Below are positions 12,127 through 23,830 of a stretch of 64,000 nucleotides of DNA, one piece after another. Origin of the DNA: Stomorhina lunata (lineage: Eukaryota; Arthropoda; Insecta; Diptera; Rhiniidae); contig OW121744.1 of assembly GCA_933228675.1 (NCBI GenBank), positions 100,961,122-101,025,121 on the forward strand, given 5' to 3'. Position 1 is the first letter of the stretch. The number at the start of each line of letters is the position of its first letter. A model generated the notes under the pieces. That model made no database searches and was not told where the DNA came from. It saw only the letters and a list, made by a program, of their open reading frames with translations. A program made the translations under genes and the position numbers.

Positions 12127-12420
12127 ACTAACTATATATCTGTCTGCCTGTCTGTCTGTCCGTCTATTTGTCTGTCTATCTATATATCTATCTGTCTGTC
12201 TGTCTGTCTAACTATATGTCTGTCTGTCTGTCTAACTATATATCTGTCTGCCTGTCTGTCTGTCCGTCTATTTGTCTGTCTATCTATATATCTATCTGTC
12301 TGTCTGTCTTTCTGTCTGTTTGTCTGTCCGTCTATCTGTCTGTCTATCTATATCTCTATCTGTCTGTCTATCTATATATCTATCTGTTTGTCTGTCTGTC
12401 GGTCTGTGTGTTTGTCCGAC
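11970..12420 (+). repeat. TCTG microsatellite, ~450 bp
   Basis: Nearly uninterrupted (TGTC)n with TATC variants. The segment containing CTATATATCTGTC is duplicated within it (about 12132 and 12234). Open frames rich in LSVC are translations of the repeat. Confidence 0.97.
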
Positions 12421-13037
12421 GGTCTGTTGAAGGCACAATAGGACCTAAGCAAAAGTAGCTAGGTCACTGAAACTTGGGAAAAATAAGCTTTACTTCTTGG
12501 AAAATTTTGGTATTGAAATTGGAAGAAATCGGTTTACATTTGATCATAGCTTTCGCATAACCTCGCCTGGGTTAGTAGCTAATTTGCTAATAAATGACAA
12601 ATTATAACATGTGTGATGATAAGATTTAGCATAGAAAAGCTTTACATAAGCACTAGGCAGAATGTTAAATTTCATTGAAATCGGTTCACATTTAACCATA
12701 GCTTTCATACAAAACATTTACGGAAAGAGCCTATATTCTACCTAAAATATACTTAAATGCCAATAAATGATAAACTATAATAGCTATGGGCACTAAATTC
12801 AGTTCAAGGAAGTTTTTGACCATAGCTCCCCTGTAAAAAACTTACGGAAACACAAAATATCAAAAATAAAGGGGGTTTCTGTCCGTTAAATGAAAGCGCG
12901 ATAGCGCCTTAACTACAGGAGCTAGAGAGATGAAATATTACAAAAGTATTTTCGATATGTTAAAGAAGTACTGAAAATGCGCGAAATCGGTTCACATTTC
13001 GTTAGAGCTTCCATATAAGACCGTCCTGGGAATCACA
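12421..13037. mobile_element. Fragment of a second Helentron-like interspersed repeat
   Basis: Segments such as GAAATCGGTTCACATTT and CATAGCTTTCATA followed by TTACGGAAA recur at 33690-33850, 34140-34350 and within 41604-42780. The fuller copy at 41604-42780 has DINE-like ends, so this looks like an internal piece of the same family next to a TCTG tract. Confidence 0.45.
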
Positions 13038-13041
13038 TTAA

Positions 13042-13229
13042 AGGTACAAGGCCAATACACGCGGCTGCGGGCGGTCGTAGTATTGCTAGTACATAAAATG
13101 TGCGTTTGCTTACAAAAATATTCATATAAAAAATATTTGAGTAGGATATAATTAAATCTGGCAGCACTGAAAAAAACTGCCGCGCGGAAAAGTAGAACAA
13201 AGTTCTACTTTTTTCCATTGCCGCCCGAA
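13042..13229 (+). mobile_element. TTAA-site MITE, right end missing
   Basis: It starts directly after TTAA (13038-13041) with AGGTACAAGGCCAATACACG. It matches the complete copy at 41864-42141 through TTTTTCCATTGCCGC, then is cut off by the Helitron-like copy at 13231. The internal AAAAGTAGAAC/GTTCTACTTTT stem is conserved in both. Confidence 0.75.
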
Positions 13230-13230
13230 G

Positions 13231-13852
13231 CAAAGATCACAGCATGATCAAATGTACAGTTTACGATTTCAATAACTTTGAGTAATATTTAGTGGCGCCA
13301 CCAGTCGGAAATTGGTCATACCAACTAAGAAACCTTGGTCGCCTCATGCTCTAAAACTTTTCTATAGATCATAGCTTGATCCAATGTACAGTTTACGATT
13401 TAATTAATTTTGAGTAATTTTCAGTGACGCCACCTGTCGGAAAACAGCCATACCTACTTAGAAACCTTCGCAACAGCTTTGCTAAAGAGCATAAAATGAT
13501 CAAATGCATAGTTTAGTATTCTATAATGGACATATATATATAGAAGATATAGATATAACTACTTCTTTAAAAGTTATAAAGTTACTAATTTTACCCTTTT
13601 TATCTCCTAATTTCAAAAAAGTTCCATATACATATTTAGTACTTCTTTGGTAGCAATTGAATTCGGTACATTTTATTAAGACGCAGTTAAAATATTGTTC
13701 CTATTTATTCATATTACTTTATTAGATGTCGATTATCATTTTACCCAAAGATGTCGATTATCATTTTACCCAAACAAATTTTGGCCCCAAAATAAAAAAG
13801 TATCAAACACGTGTTTAATATATTTTTTAACATTTATTAATTTCAGTACAAA

Positions 13853-13888
<36 letters not shown>

Positions 13889-14472
13889 CCCCGACAACAT
13901 TCCAATTGGAACAAGGGGTACTTCTCTCAGAGAATGAGCTGCATCCGATTCTATTTTTAGACTCATTGAAAGGGACCTACGTTTTAACGCCGGCTCCGAA
14001 CGGCAAATGCATAAGTTAGAGAAGTTTTACATAGCCTAATACTCAATAACCAGTGGCTAGCTGAGTTATGAGGTGAACCGCCGCTTATTTGAAAATTTAT
14101 TTTTTCAAGTGAGTCTGGCCAGGGATCGAACTTGGGCCTCTGGTATGCTAGGCGGATGACTAACCTGCTATACCACGGCGGTTCACAAAGTTCGTTTCTA
14201 TATTTTTTGGTTCAAAAGATAAGAGGGGGTTAAAGATAGTACAAAAAAATAAACTATTTGCACTTTTTGTATCCCCTATTAGACATCGTTGCAAAAAGGT
14301 ACCAAACACCTTTCCATTTATTTTTATAGCTATTCAAACGGTAATTTAAATTTTGTTTCTATACCTATTACTTAAGGAGATATAATGTTTTCGATTTTTC
14401 CCCTTTTTACCCCCTTAGCGACAAAATTTCCAAAAGTCGCTTCACACTTGATCTATAAGGCAAATATGTAAT
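13231..14472 (-). mobile_element. Helitron-like element, copy 2, interrupted by a SINE
   Basis: In reverse orientation it carries two ~133-bp units (GGCGCCACCAGTCGG near 13294, GACGCCACCTGTCGG near 13429), then the region of strings matching 4160-4740 in copy 1. A SINE is inserted at 13855-14184. Both original termini are missing: one side abuts the truncated TTAA MITE, the other a DINE-1-like element. Confidence 0.6.
13855..14184 (-). mobile_element. tRNA-derived SINE with TA-repeat tail, ~330 bp
   Basis: On the minus strand it starts AACCGCCGTGGTATAGCAGG (A-box-like TGGTATAGCAGG) and has a B-box-like GTTCGATCC 40-odd bases on. It continues into a ~230-bp body and ends in a (TA)n tail at 13855-13884. 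It is flanked by a direct repeat ACAAAGT (13848-13854 and 14185-14191), the target-site duplication expected of LINE-driven retroposition. A second, truncated copy is at 34000-34122. Confidence 0.8.
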
Positions 14473-14473
14473 T

Positions 14474-15191
14474 ATACCCTTCACCACCATAGGTGGAAAG
14501 GGTATTATAAGTTTGTGCTAATGTATGTAACGCATAGAAATATTTGTCTTAGATCCATGTTTTAGTATAACAATAAGCTTAGAATCTCTTTCTGAGTCGA
14601 TTTAGCGATGTCCATCCGTCCGTCTGGCTGGCTGGCTGGACCCCCATGTAAACCTTGTAATCAAACTACAGGTCGCAATTCTAAAGATAATTCGATGAAA
14701 TTTGGCACAGATAATTTTTTTGATAATGGGACCATGGCTATTGAAATTTGTCAAAATCGGTTCAATATTTATGGTACCCCCCATAGATCCCAATTCCCGG
14801 AATTGACATATTGGCCACAAAAATCAATATTTTTTCATGAAATTTAAAAGAAATACTGCTTATGTAAACTTAAATCACTGTACCAAATTTCGTTCGGTCC
14901 ACATTTGATCATAGCTTCCATATAAACTCTTTTCTTAATTTTTGTAATAATTGTAATCAATTTGCCAAATTTCGAGATAATCGGTCCACATTTCACCCTA
15001 GCTCTCATATAAGTCCACATGACGGAAACAGCTTAAATGTATATGAATGTATATGTTTTGAGAATATGTTTGTATGATGGCAAAATTTAGCTAATATTTG
15101 TCTTTATACAGGAAAAAGAACACCTTTGACGTTAGTGGTGAAGGGTATCGTATAGTCGGGCATGACCGACTATAGCACTTTCTTACTTGGT
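14474..15191 (+). mobile_element. DINE-1-like (Helentron-associated) element, copy a
   Basis: It starts TTATACCCTTCACCACC with a fold-back (ACCATAGGTGGAAAGGGTAT), continues with GTCGATTTAGCGATGTCC and CCGTCCGTCTGGCTGG, and ends in the stem-loop ATAGTCGG/CCGACTAT followed by TTTCTTACTTG. This order (5' ATACCC fold-back, a GAGTCGAT..GTCCGTC block, a 3' GATAGTCG-type hairpin, TTACTTG-like end) matches what I know of Drosophila INE-1/DINE-1. No coding capacity. Confidence 0.75.
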
Positions 15192-15802
15192 TTTGGGTAA
15201 TTATTTGAGTATGCTTGTTAAAGTGTCAGCGATGTCATTATAGCTTTTATTACTGTCTATCATAATTTCCAAAATTTGGAAAAGCCAAGCCAAAACGCAC
15301 AAATCTTCACTTCGCTGCATTTTTGTCGATGCATTGTTAATTTTCCGTTAGTGAAAAAGTTTCCAATGACAGATTTTACACGCGCTTAATTTACGTACTA
15401 AATAAATGTTAGCGGTGTAGGGCCACTATTACCATAATAAAAGTGAAGGTCTTAAGATTCTTGTTAAAAAAACCCATGTCATCCTTTCAAGTTTAACAAC
15501 AATTAATTATAAAATAATTTCAAATTCTTGTCCCTTAATGACATACGACTACGACTATTTATGTACACTACGAGTAAGAGGCATTAGTAAAAAAAACGTA
15601 AAGTCGCCTGAAGAACGGCGATAACTCATATGAAATATTTCTTACAAAAGTAATTTATTTAAAATTATTTATTCATCTCTTGAGTAGTTTTTTTGCTGTT
15701 AAGATCATGTTTTATTTTTACTAAAATTTGCATAATTAAGTACAAAACCGAAGAGATGTTGTAAAACACTTGAGAAATTGTTAAAAGTAAATAAATTGTA
15801 CA

Positions 15803-15844
<42 letters not shown>

Positions 15845-16399
15845 CAGGTGATTTGCTTTTTTCAAGATCTTCTCTTAAATGATTTAAATTGTTAATGTTT
15901 TTGCTTTATAAAACAAGTGTTATTAAAAAAATTATTTAAATTTTTCATAAATTACCTCAAAATTGTTATAAATATTTAAGTCTCTTTTTAAAAGTGGTTT
16001 ATTTTAAAGTTTTCCTTATTTTGGATGGCTGACCTTTGGAGGAAATATTTATTTTATTTTTTTTTTCGAAAACTCTTGAAAACCAGTCTATTTTATATTT
16101 GAAAACACTCCTAAAAATTGTAGCATGTTTGAATTTGATTTGGTTGTTTAAATACAAATCTTTTGTTACCGCCCTGCAGATGTTTGGGTTTTGGATTGGC
16201 AAACACTTGATCTTACTTTGGAAAAGTTCATAATTCATTTCAATTATTGGAATCGAAAGTTAATGTCAACTACATTTTTAACTTCTTTAAATGGTTCAAC
16301 AAAGATTTGTTATCTTTTAGTGGTGCCCCTACTAACATTAGAGACTAATCTTTGCAATTAAGATTTGTTGCAGGTCGTCTGAAAAGTTCGTGGCCTCAC
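15192..16399. other. No gene seen; poly-T tract
   Basis: AT-rich spacer. A ~31-base poly-T run lies at 15809-15839. Short lysine-rich frames here come from that tract. Confidence 0.5.
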
Positions 16400-18000
16400 A
16401 TTTCGATAACAGGCTATGAGCCAAAAAAATTTTCAAAAACTAACGGTAAATATAACTTACTAGGGAGCTGAAATTTTGGATTTTTGGAAATTTGGCCGCT
16501 AAATGGGTAAAAAGGGGTAAAAAAGGGGTAAAAAAGGGGTAAATTAGTAATGCTCTATCTCCGGAAGTAAACATCATAGGAAATTGAAATTGCTTTAGTA
16601 ACAACGTGTTTGGTACTTTTTAGCAGATGGAACCCCCTAAAGGGTAAAAATAATATTTTGGTAAAAACGGGGAAAAATTTTTAAAGTTTTATTTCCTAAA
16701 GTAAAAGGTATAGAAACAAAATTTAAATTACTTACATTTTGAACAGCTTGATACCTTTTTAAACTATGCCCGATAGGGGGTGAAAATAGTTTTGGTATAT
16801 TTTTTAACCCACTCTTTTTTGACCCAAAGAATATAGTAAGTAACTTTTTACTGCAATCAATAGATTTGAAACAAATATTGAACATGTATTTGGTACTTTT
16901 TTGATTTTGGGAGGAAAAAGGGTAAAAAAGGGTTAAATAATAACTTCACACCTAATAAAGTAAAATGAATTTTTGGAAATTTTTCCGCAAAAGGGGTAAA
17001 ATGGGGAAGAAATCTTAAACGTTGTATTTCCTAAAGTAATAAGCATAAAACAAAATTTAAACTACATTTTGAACAGCTATAGAAAATAAGCGGACATTTG
17101 TTGGTACTTTTTTGAAAAAGGGTAAAAATAGTTTTTTGGTACTCTTGACCCAAAGAATATTTAAAAGAATTTTGTACTGCAATCAATAGATGTGAAAAAA
17201 ATAACTTAACATCTCATAAACTAATATGAATAAAAATAAAATGTTAACTGCGTTTTAGTAAAATGTACCAAATTTAGTTGATACCAAAGAAGTAGCAAAC
17301 ATAGTAGTTTTTGAAATTAGGGGATAAAAAGGGAAAATATTGGTAATGTTATAACTTTTAAACAAATTAATGTTTGTCTGTCTGTATATCTTTTATAGAA
17401 TAGTAAACTATGCATTTGATCATGTCAAGCTCTTTAGCAAAGGTGTTGCGTATGATCCGACAGGTGGCGCTACTGAAAATTACGCAAAGTGAATTAAACC
17501 GTAAGTTAAACATTTGATCATGCTTAGTTGGTATGAATAATTTCAGACAGGTGGCGCCACTGGGAATTACTCAAAGCGAATCAAATCGTAAGGTGTGCAT
17601 TTGATCATGATATCATCTTTAACAAAAATGTTACACATAAGCCAACGAAGTTTTCCTATGTGTCAGGACAAATTTCAGACAGGTGGCGTCACTGAAAGTT
17701 ACTAAAAATTAATGAAATCGTAAACTTTCCTTAAGATCATGATATGATCATTAGGAAAGTTGTTGTGCTTGAGCCGTCAAAGATTTCTTAATTAGTATAA
17801 CTAATTTCCACCAGGTGGCGCCACTGAAACTTACTCAAAGTAAATTAAACCGTAAGCTGTGCATTTAATCATGCTATAATCTTTGGCAAAGTTGCTGCAT
17901 ATGAGCCGACGAAGGTTTGCTAACTGGTTTGAGAAATTTACAACAGGTGGAGCCACTGAAAATTACTCAAAGTGAATTAAATCGTAAGCTGTGCATTTGA
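16400..18000 (+). mobile_element. Helitron-like element, copy 3 (rearranged)
   Basis: 16440-17400 holds strings shared with copies 1 and 2 (GGGTAAAAAGGGG, TTTGGTACTTTTTTGA, AATCAATAGATGTGAAA), partly duplicated internally (16480-16980 against 16985-17340). 17400-18000 holds five or so ~133-bp units with GGTGGCGCCACTG-type cores (17464, 17550, 17682, 17814, 17946). The 3' hairpin end is missing because the TIR element at 18001 replaces it. Confidence 0.6.
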
Positions 18001-18262
18001 TTAGGGGCCAAATTACCGCATTTGATATCGATCGAAAACTCAGACTTTTAAGCGAATATTGTGAAGTATACTTTGCAAAAAGTTTATTAAAATTTGGTAT
18101 CCATTTTTTACTCGTTTTTAAAAATATATATTGTTCAATTAAAACTATTTTACTATTGTTCATCTTTTGGCAAATAACATAAAAAAAATGTAGTAAACTG
18201 TGCATCTTTTAAATAATTTTGATTATCCTTAAAGTATGCTATAGTTTAAACTGTATGTATTT
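18001..18262 (+). mobile_element. Truncated TIR element (GGGGCCAAAT family)
   Basis: It starts GGGGCCAAATTACCGCATTT, then GATATCGATCGAAAACTCAG. It aligns by eye with 25593-25744 plus 27231-27340, and lacks the far TIR. The same family's right end is at 34720-34808. Confidence 0.65.
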
Positions 18263-19379
18263 CTGAAGTTATTTTTGCAGGATTTGTCAATAAGGCCTAC
18301 AAACCGAGCTAGGTGGTTTTCCGAGTTTGTGTTAGTCCTAGTTTTGATATCAGTTTTCTATATAGCCATAACATTGTCTCAGTTTTTATCTGATGGTTCT
18401 ATATTTCCCACTTCTCATATGTTACTAAAAACCCATAAAAATCTCTTTAATATAAATTCTCCCTTTGAGATCCGCTTTGAAGGCATCTTTAATTAACTAC
18501 TAAATTACTTATGACAATTATAGGTCTTAAAAATCAATTATCAATCTCACATTTAATTATTGAAGAATTTTATTGCAAAATTAAATGTAAATAATAAAAA
18601 CCAAGTAATAATATTTAATAATATTCCATTTTTTTTACCAACAAAATGTAAACATTTAATAAAAATATAAAAAAAAGTCTTTTTTTAACAAAAACTGGCA
18701 ATTTGTTATAATTAGTGTTTACTTTTGAAATATATTAAGTCCATAAAATTCCGCCATAAAATTTTTGTTATTAAAAAAAAAAAACTTATGCACAAACAAT
18801 TGTTGCTACTTAAATAAATTTTTATTTTATAGAAATCTTTTCAGAAAAAACTAAATATTTTTTTTAACGCCTTTTACTAAAAAGTTATGCAGGGAATAAG
18901 TTTATAGTTATAATAATATTTTAAAATAATCCACCGAGTAGTTAGTTTGTAGTTTTAATGGTATTTAACTACGAATAATATTTTTTTTCCTCTGAATTTT
19001 TCTTATATTATTTGGTTTATTTGCCCGACTTGTTAACATTACAAAGTTAAGTGGTTTATAAATAGAGAAACTAAAAAGGATGAGGATTTACTTTGGAAAG
19101 AAGTTATAGGAGAATTTGGGAGCTGTATAAAGAATATGAGTCTATAACAGATTTACGGTTCAAAACTGTACAGTTTCAATCGGATGAGGGGAAAGCGTGT
19201 CCATGGCCCGCCCAAAATTTTCAAAATATCTGTTATTTACTTTGATGGTTAATAACTTTATTAATACTTTGTAATAAAGAAATTCCAATGCAAGACATGA
19301 TTTACAATTCTATGGCTTTAAAGTACAAAAATAACTGAGTTTGGTCAAAATATTATCAAGTTTACTTGATTTTGTTTAT
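18263..19379. other. No gene seen
   Basis: AT-rich sequence without recognisable genes or repeats. Confidence 0.5.
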
Positions 19380-19609
19380 CAGGTATGTGATGGACATTTT
19401 TCGTTTTCAAATCGATCGATTTCAGACATATTTTTTTAGCTAATTTTCGGTTATTTCCCAAAAAAAAATTAAAATTTTGACTTTATCCTTTTGACTGACA
19501 TTTTATCTTTCATTCGGTTTGAATTTTTTGGGAAAATAACCGAAAATTATCTTAAAAAAATATCTGAAATCGATCGATTTGAAAACGATCGTTTTCCATC
19601 ACATACCTG
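19380..19609. mobile_element. Palindromic MITE, 230 bp (CAGGTATGTGATGG ends)
   Basis: Both ends read CAGGTATGTGATGGA inward. The inverted arms continue through AAATCGATCGATTTCAGA and GGTTATTTCCC-type sequence, about 75-90 bp each. Flanks show TAT on both sides. A second copy at 37746-38774 is split by a DINE-1-like element, so this copy gives the empty site. Confidence 0.85.
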
Positions 19610-20237
19610 TATATTAGAAAATTAAACTTTTTTTCTCTGGTCGGGTTCAAAAATCATTTTTTGATTTTATGCAAATTTTGTTCAACAAATCTTATAAATT
19701 ATCGTTACAATTTCATTAAACAAGCAAATACGAGAATAAACTCAGAAAAAATGGTGTCGATGTCTTAAAGGATTTCGGCGTACATACGATTTGAAATCCT
19801 AGAATTTCGAGAAAATGTAAAATTATTTAAGAGGGAACCCAAGTGGTCCCTTTGTGAAAGATAATGATTACTAGACTACAAGTAGAGAATGCATATTTAA
19901 GCCAGCCAGTAGCTTCGAAATAAAATATACACATATTTTACGAACATTTAATAAAGTTCGATAGACCAGATAAACCATGCAGAAAAGATGCTTCAAAATG
20001 TAGATGCCCTTACATTTGCAATAGCACATCGATTTGATGAAGTTTAAGTATTCTGGAATGCAACCCAAAAACACAGTGGCCAGTGAGGGTTGTGCACTTT
20101 AATTCGTACGAATTATCCAACTAGTAAAAGTTCTTGATTAGTTATGTAAAACTCTGAAGTTAGCGGACTGATTTAGGTCAAAGCTTTAACAATGATAAGC
20201 CTTAAAATTACAGGGTATACACTCTTATTTTTAGATA
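19610..20237. other. No gene seen
   Basis: No supported feature. The open frame near 19871-20074 (minus) has no recognisable domain. Confidence 0.4.
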
Positions 20238-20470
20238 CATACGTGAAATATATAGCTTTTGAATGGATGGATATCAGCTTTGTCGGAAAAGTTATTAAAG
20301 ATTTACTTATTAATCTGAAGTTAGTTAATTAATTAAAATGAACACTTCATATATTTCACATACGTGAAATATATAGCTTTTGAATGGATGGATATCAGCT
20401 TTGTCGGAAAAGTTATTAAAGATTTACTTATTAATCTGAAGTTAGTTAATTAATTAAAATGAACACTTCA
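20238..20470 (+). repeat. Two-copy tandem duplication, 121-bp period
   Basis: CATACGTGAAATATATAGC at 20238 recurs at 20359. The copies appear identical for about 111 bp, so the duplication is recent. The junction forms the inverted repeat ATATATTTCA/TGAAATATAT. Confidence 0.95.
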
Positions 20471-22010
20471 TCAATAATATTTGTGATGTATTGTTCTTTC
20501 GATCTGTCCGATGGATGTTTGGGAAGTTTTGCTCTAGTTCCTTGTGCAATTTTAATGTGATTTAATTTATCAGCATTAAATCGATTCCCGGTCGGGGTTA
20601 TATGGGAGATTTCACTAAATGTGAATAGAGCTCGCCCATTTTCAATATCGAACTTTTCAAGAGATCAGAAATACTTTTGTCAAATGTTGTCCCTCTAGAA
20701 AGTTTATTTTAGACGCTATCGCCCTGAATATCAATATTGTACAACGTCTTTATACTAAATGTCATCATCGTATCTTAGCCGAAGTTATACGGGATCAATT
20801 GTCAAACGTGAACGGATTTCTCCCAATTGCAATTAAAAAATTTAAATTGTCGTTGATATGTGAGATACTTATGTACATATGTAGGTTTTGAACGGATATC
20901 ATGTAGTTAGCTGCCTTTTTGTACTTCCCTGGAAGATTACCTATAATTTGATATATAATACATTCTCAAATGTTATCATAATGTTCAAAAGTCTGACACA
21001 AAATTAAGATTAATGCAGAGTGGCTGTCTGCTAAAATCAGATTTGTGGAGCTCCTGGATTTTACACAAAATTTTAGGATATTGTCTCACCCTGAATTTTA
21101 TCATTGTCGATCAAAACACCATCGCTTAAACGCTAAATTATATCTAACACAAATTACCGAATGCATCAGGATTTAGATAATCCCCTGCGAAATACGCTAT
21201 TAAATTTCATCAAAATAAACACCTGAGATATCCACAAAACAGGAGCTCCAAAAACTTGACTATAACAGAAAAAATTACAGACAGGTAGACGGACGGACAA
21301 AAAAACTGACGGACGGACGGACAAACAAACAGACGGACGGACGGACAGACAGACAAACAGACGGACGGACGGAGGTCGCGAAATCGATTCTCCTGCCGAT
21401 TAGAAGTTGATCGGTACAATTTGAATGGTATTCGTAATCAGATTTGTGGAGTATAGATTTTAGAAAATCCTCACACAAAGAACGATGTCCAATTTCATCA
21501 CAATCGGTCCATAAACACCTGAGATATCGCTGAAACAATACTTACAAAATGTAAACAAAATTTCTTAGACACGTACTTTGGGCAATTTGCTGTACATCAA
21601 ATGTAGTGTTATGGCGATATCTCAATTGTTTATGGACCGCTTTTGATAAAATTTAATAACGTACTTGGCGGGGGAATTTCCTAAAATCTGATATAAAATT
21701 TATGTAGGTCCGTGCTAAAGGAGGATGGTTTTTCCTATTTCTGCATTTCATTTTTTCAACAAACATTCTCTAATGCGAACTTTGGGCAATTTGCGATACA
21801 TCAAATTCAGTGTTTTGGCGATATCTCAGTTGTTTATGGACCGATTTTGATAAAATTTTACAGAGTGCTTTGGGAAACTATTTCCTACAATCTTTCACCT
21901 ATTGGTGAAGGGTATAACAAGTTTACTCTACAACATTATCTCTTATAGTTTAAGAGATATTTGACTCCAAATTTTTTGTTTGCATTTTTTTCATGAATAA
22001 TGTAGAGTTT
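20471..22010. other. Unclassified interspersed-repeat sequence
   Basis: The string GGTCCATAAACACCTGAGATATC and its inverse (GATATCTCA.TTGTTTATGGACCG) occur several times between 21190 and 21850 in both orientations. CACCTATTGGTGAAGGGTAT at about 21897 resembles a DINE-type fold-back end. The region is probably a mosaic of old Helentron-type fragments. No gene. Confidence 0.4.
21281..21373 (+). repeat. (GGAC/AGAC)n microsatellite
   Basis: ACGGACGGAC and CAGACAAACAGAC runs, the complement of the TCTG/TCCG tracts in DINE-type repeats elsewhere in the window. Confidence 0.85.
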
Positions 22011-22486
22011 ATAACACGGAAAAATTCCTCAACCTGTAAAAAAATTTTATTATGGTTTTCAAAACTTTTTTAATTTAATTATATTATGTATAATTGTCGT
22101 AAGATCTGTGCAAACATCTGATAGGGCCCGGCCATAAATAGGGCCACATGACCCGTTTTTCTAAAACAATATAAATTTTCGAAAAGCGTACTCTTCTGTA
22201 TTCAAGAAGAGATTTTAGAACCCGTTCTGAAATTAATATTTCTGAATTTCTAAGATATTGGTAGATACTGTGTCCCAAATTATGACCATCATAATACCTT
22301 GTTTAGTTTTAGAGATTTTTGCGAAAAAATTAAAAAGTAATTAAAATTTTTGAAGTCGAATATCTTTAAAACCGTAAGAGATAGGATATGCATGTCGCAT
22401 ATTGCATATGCATTTATTTGTAGATTTTGACCTAAGTATTTATTAGGTAGCATGATTTTTCAAATCGGTTGGAAAATGACTATTAT
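22011..22486. other. No gene seen
   Basis: No supported feature. Confidence 0.4.
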
Positions 22487-22610
22487 ATGTGACCCGGTCT
22501 ATGAAAGGTGGCTAATTTCGAAATATTAGCAAATTTTTCGAAATTTTTAACTAATTTTTCGAAATTTTGTTTTTGAGTCATCTTTTTCCTTTTCATAGAC
22601 CGGGTCACAT
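22487..22610. mobile_element. Short MITE, 124 bp (ATGTGACCCGGTCTATGAAA ends)
   Basis: The left end ATGTGACCCGGTCTATGAAA is matched exactly by the inverted right end ending GGGTCACAT. The centre contains repeated TTTCGAAATTTT-type strings. Flanking ATAT makes the target duplication ambiguous. Confidence 0.85.
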
Positions 22611-22914
22611 ATATTGTTTTAAGTGATTTATGAATCTGAGGTGCCTTACTTTGGGGGTCGATTGTGTTGCCGTCATAAAATCAAGGCTTTTTAGATTAAA
22701 AATTTAAGGTCCTCAACACTTGTGCTATATACACATGCAATTATTTTAAAATCCGCCTAACGGTTTAAAAGTTGTAGACTTAATTCCATTATATTTTTCC
22801 ACCATCCCACCGCACAGTGGTACTTCTTCAAAAAATAGAAGGAGTGACCCTATCATGATGAAATTTTGTATACTTATTCAGTTTTATATTAATAAGAAAA
22901 GAAAAATTCAGAAA

Positions 22915-23830
22915 ATTTTTGAAATCTGTCGATTACTTGGAGTACCTGCCTTGGGCCCACATTTTTCACCTATTAATCTTTTTAATTTACAAGTCGATAT
23001 TCTTAACAGAATTTGGTGAAATTCAACACATTTCTATTAATTAATTCCAAAAAAGATCTAATAATTTTGGTTGAAATTCGTTGATTCCTTAGGGTACCTT
23101 AATTGGACCCCCATTTTTTCACCAATTCTTCTTTTCAATGTACAAGTGGCAATTTTCAACAGAATTGGATGAAATTCAACACGTCAATTAATAATTTAGA
23201 AAAGAGCTCTATTAATTTTGAATGAAGTTAGACCACCCCTTGCGGTACCTGTCCTAGAACCCCATTTTCACCTATTTTTCTTTTTGATGTACAATCTGCA
23301 ATTCGCAACAGAATTTTATAAGTTGATCGAAAAAAGAGTTCTTCTAATTTTGATATCAATTGACTCCTTGAGTCCCTGCCTTGGACCTCCATTTTTCACC
23401 ATTTTTTTTTCAATGTATAAGCCTTAATTCTTATCAGAATTTAAAAAAAAAAATCGGCACACGTTTATAAATTGATCCAAAAAAGAGTTAGGCAAATTTA
23501 TCTTGAGATCCCTTGACTATTTGAGGTACTTAGCCTGGACCCCCACTTGTTATTGTTCTTGGTGTATAAGCCGGAATTCTTAACAGAATTTTAAAAAATT
23601 TCGGACACGTCTATCAGTTTATGATCCAACAAAGAGCTCCATCAATTTTGATTGAAATCCGTCCACTCCTTGGGGTACCTGCTCTGGAACCCCATTTTTC
23701 ATTTATTCTCAATAAGCCGCAATTCTCAGCAGTAATTGATAAAATTAGGCACACATCTATTGGTTGACCCAAAAAAGAGTTCTACCAATTTTGGTTGAAA
23801 TCCGTCGACTCTTACGGAACTCACACTTAA
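22915..23830 (+). repeat. Diverged ~145-bp tandem repeat, about 6 units
   Basis: Each unit has a GGTACCTGCCTTGGACC-like segment, CCCATTTTTCACCTATT, CAATTCTCAACAGAATT, a CACACGTCTATTAATTGATC-like segment and AAAAAGAGTTCTA. The CCATTTTTCACC motif recurs near 22968, 23108, 23260, 23386, 23540 (degraded) and 23689. Units are heavily diverged, so the array is old. Confidence 0.8.

Noticed and set aside
11980..12458. Cys/Ser/Leu-rich 153- and 96-residue frames
   Set aside because: Pure translation of the TCTG microsatellite.
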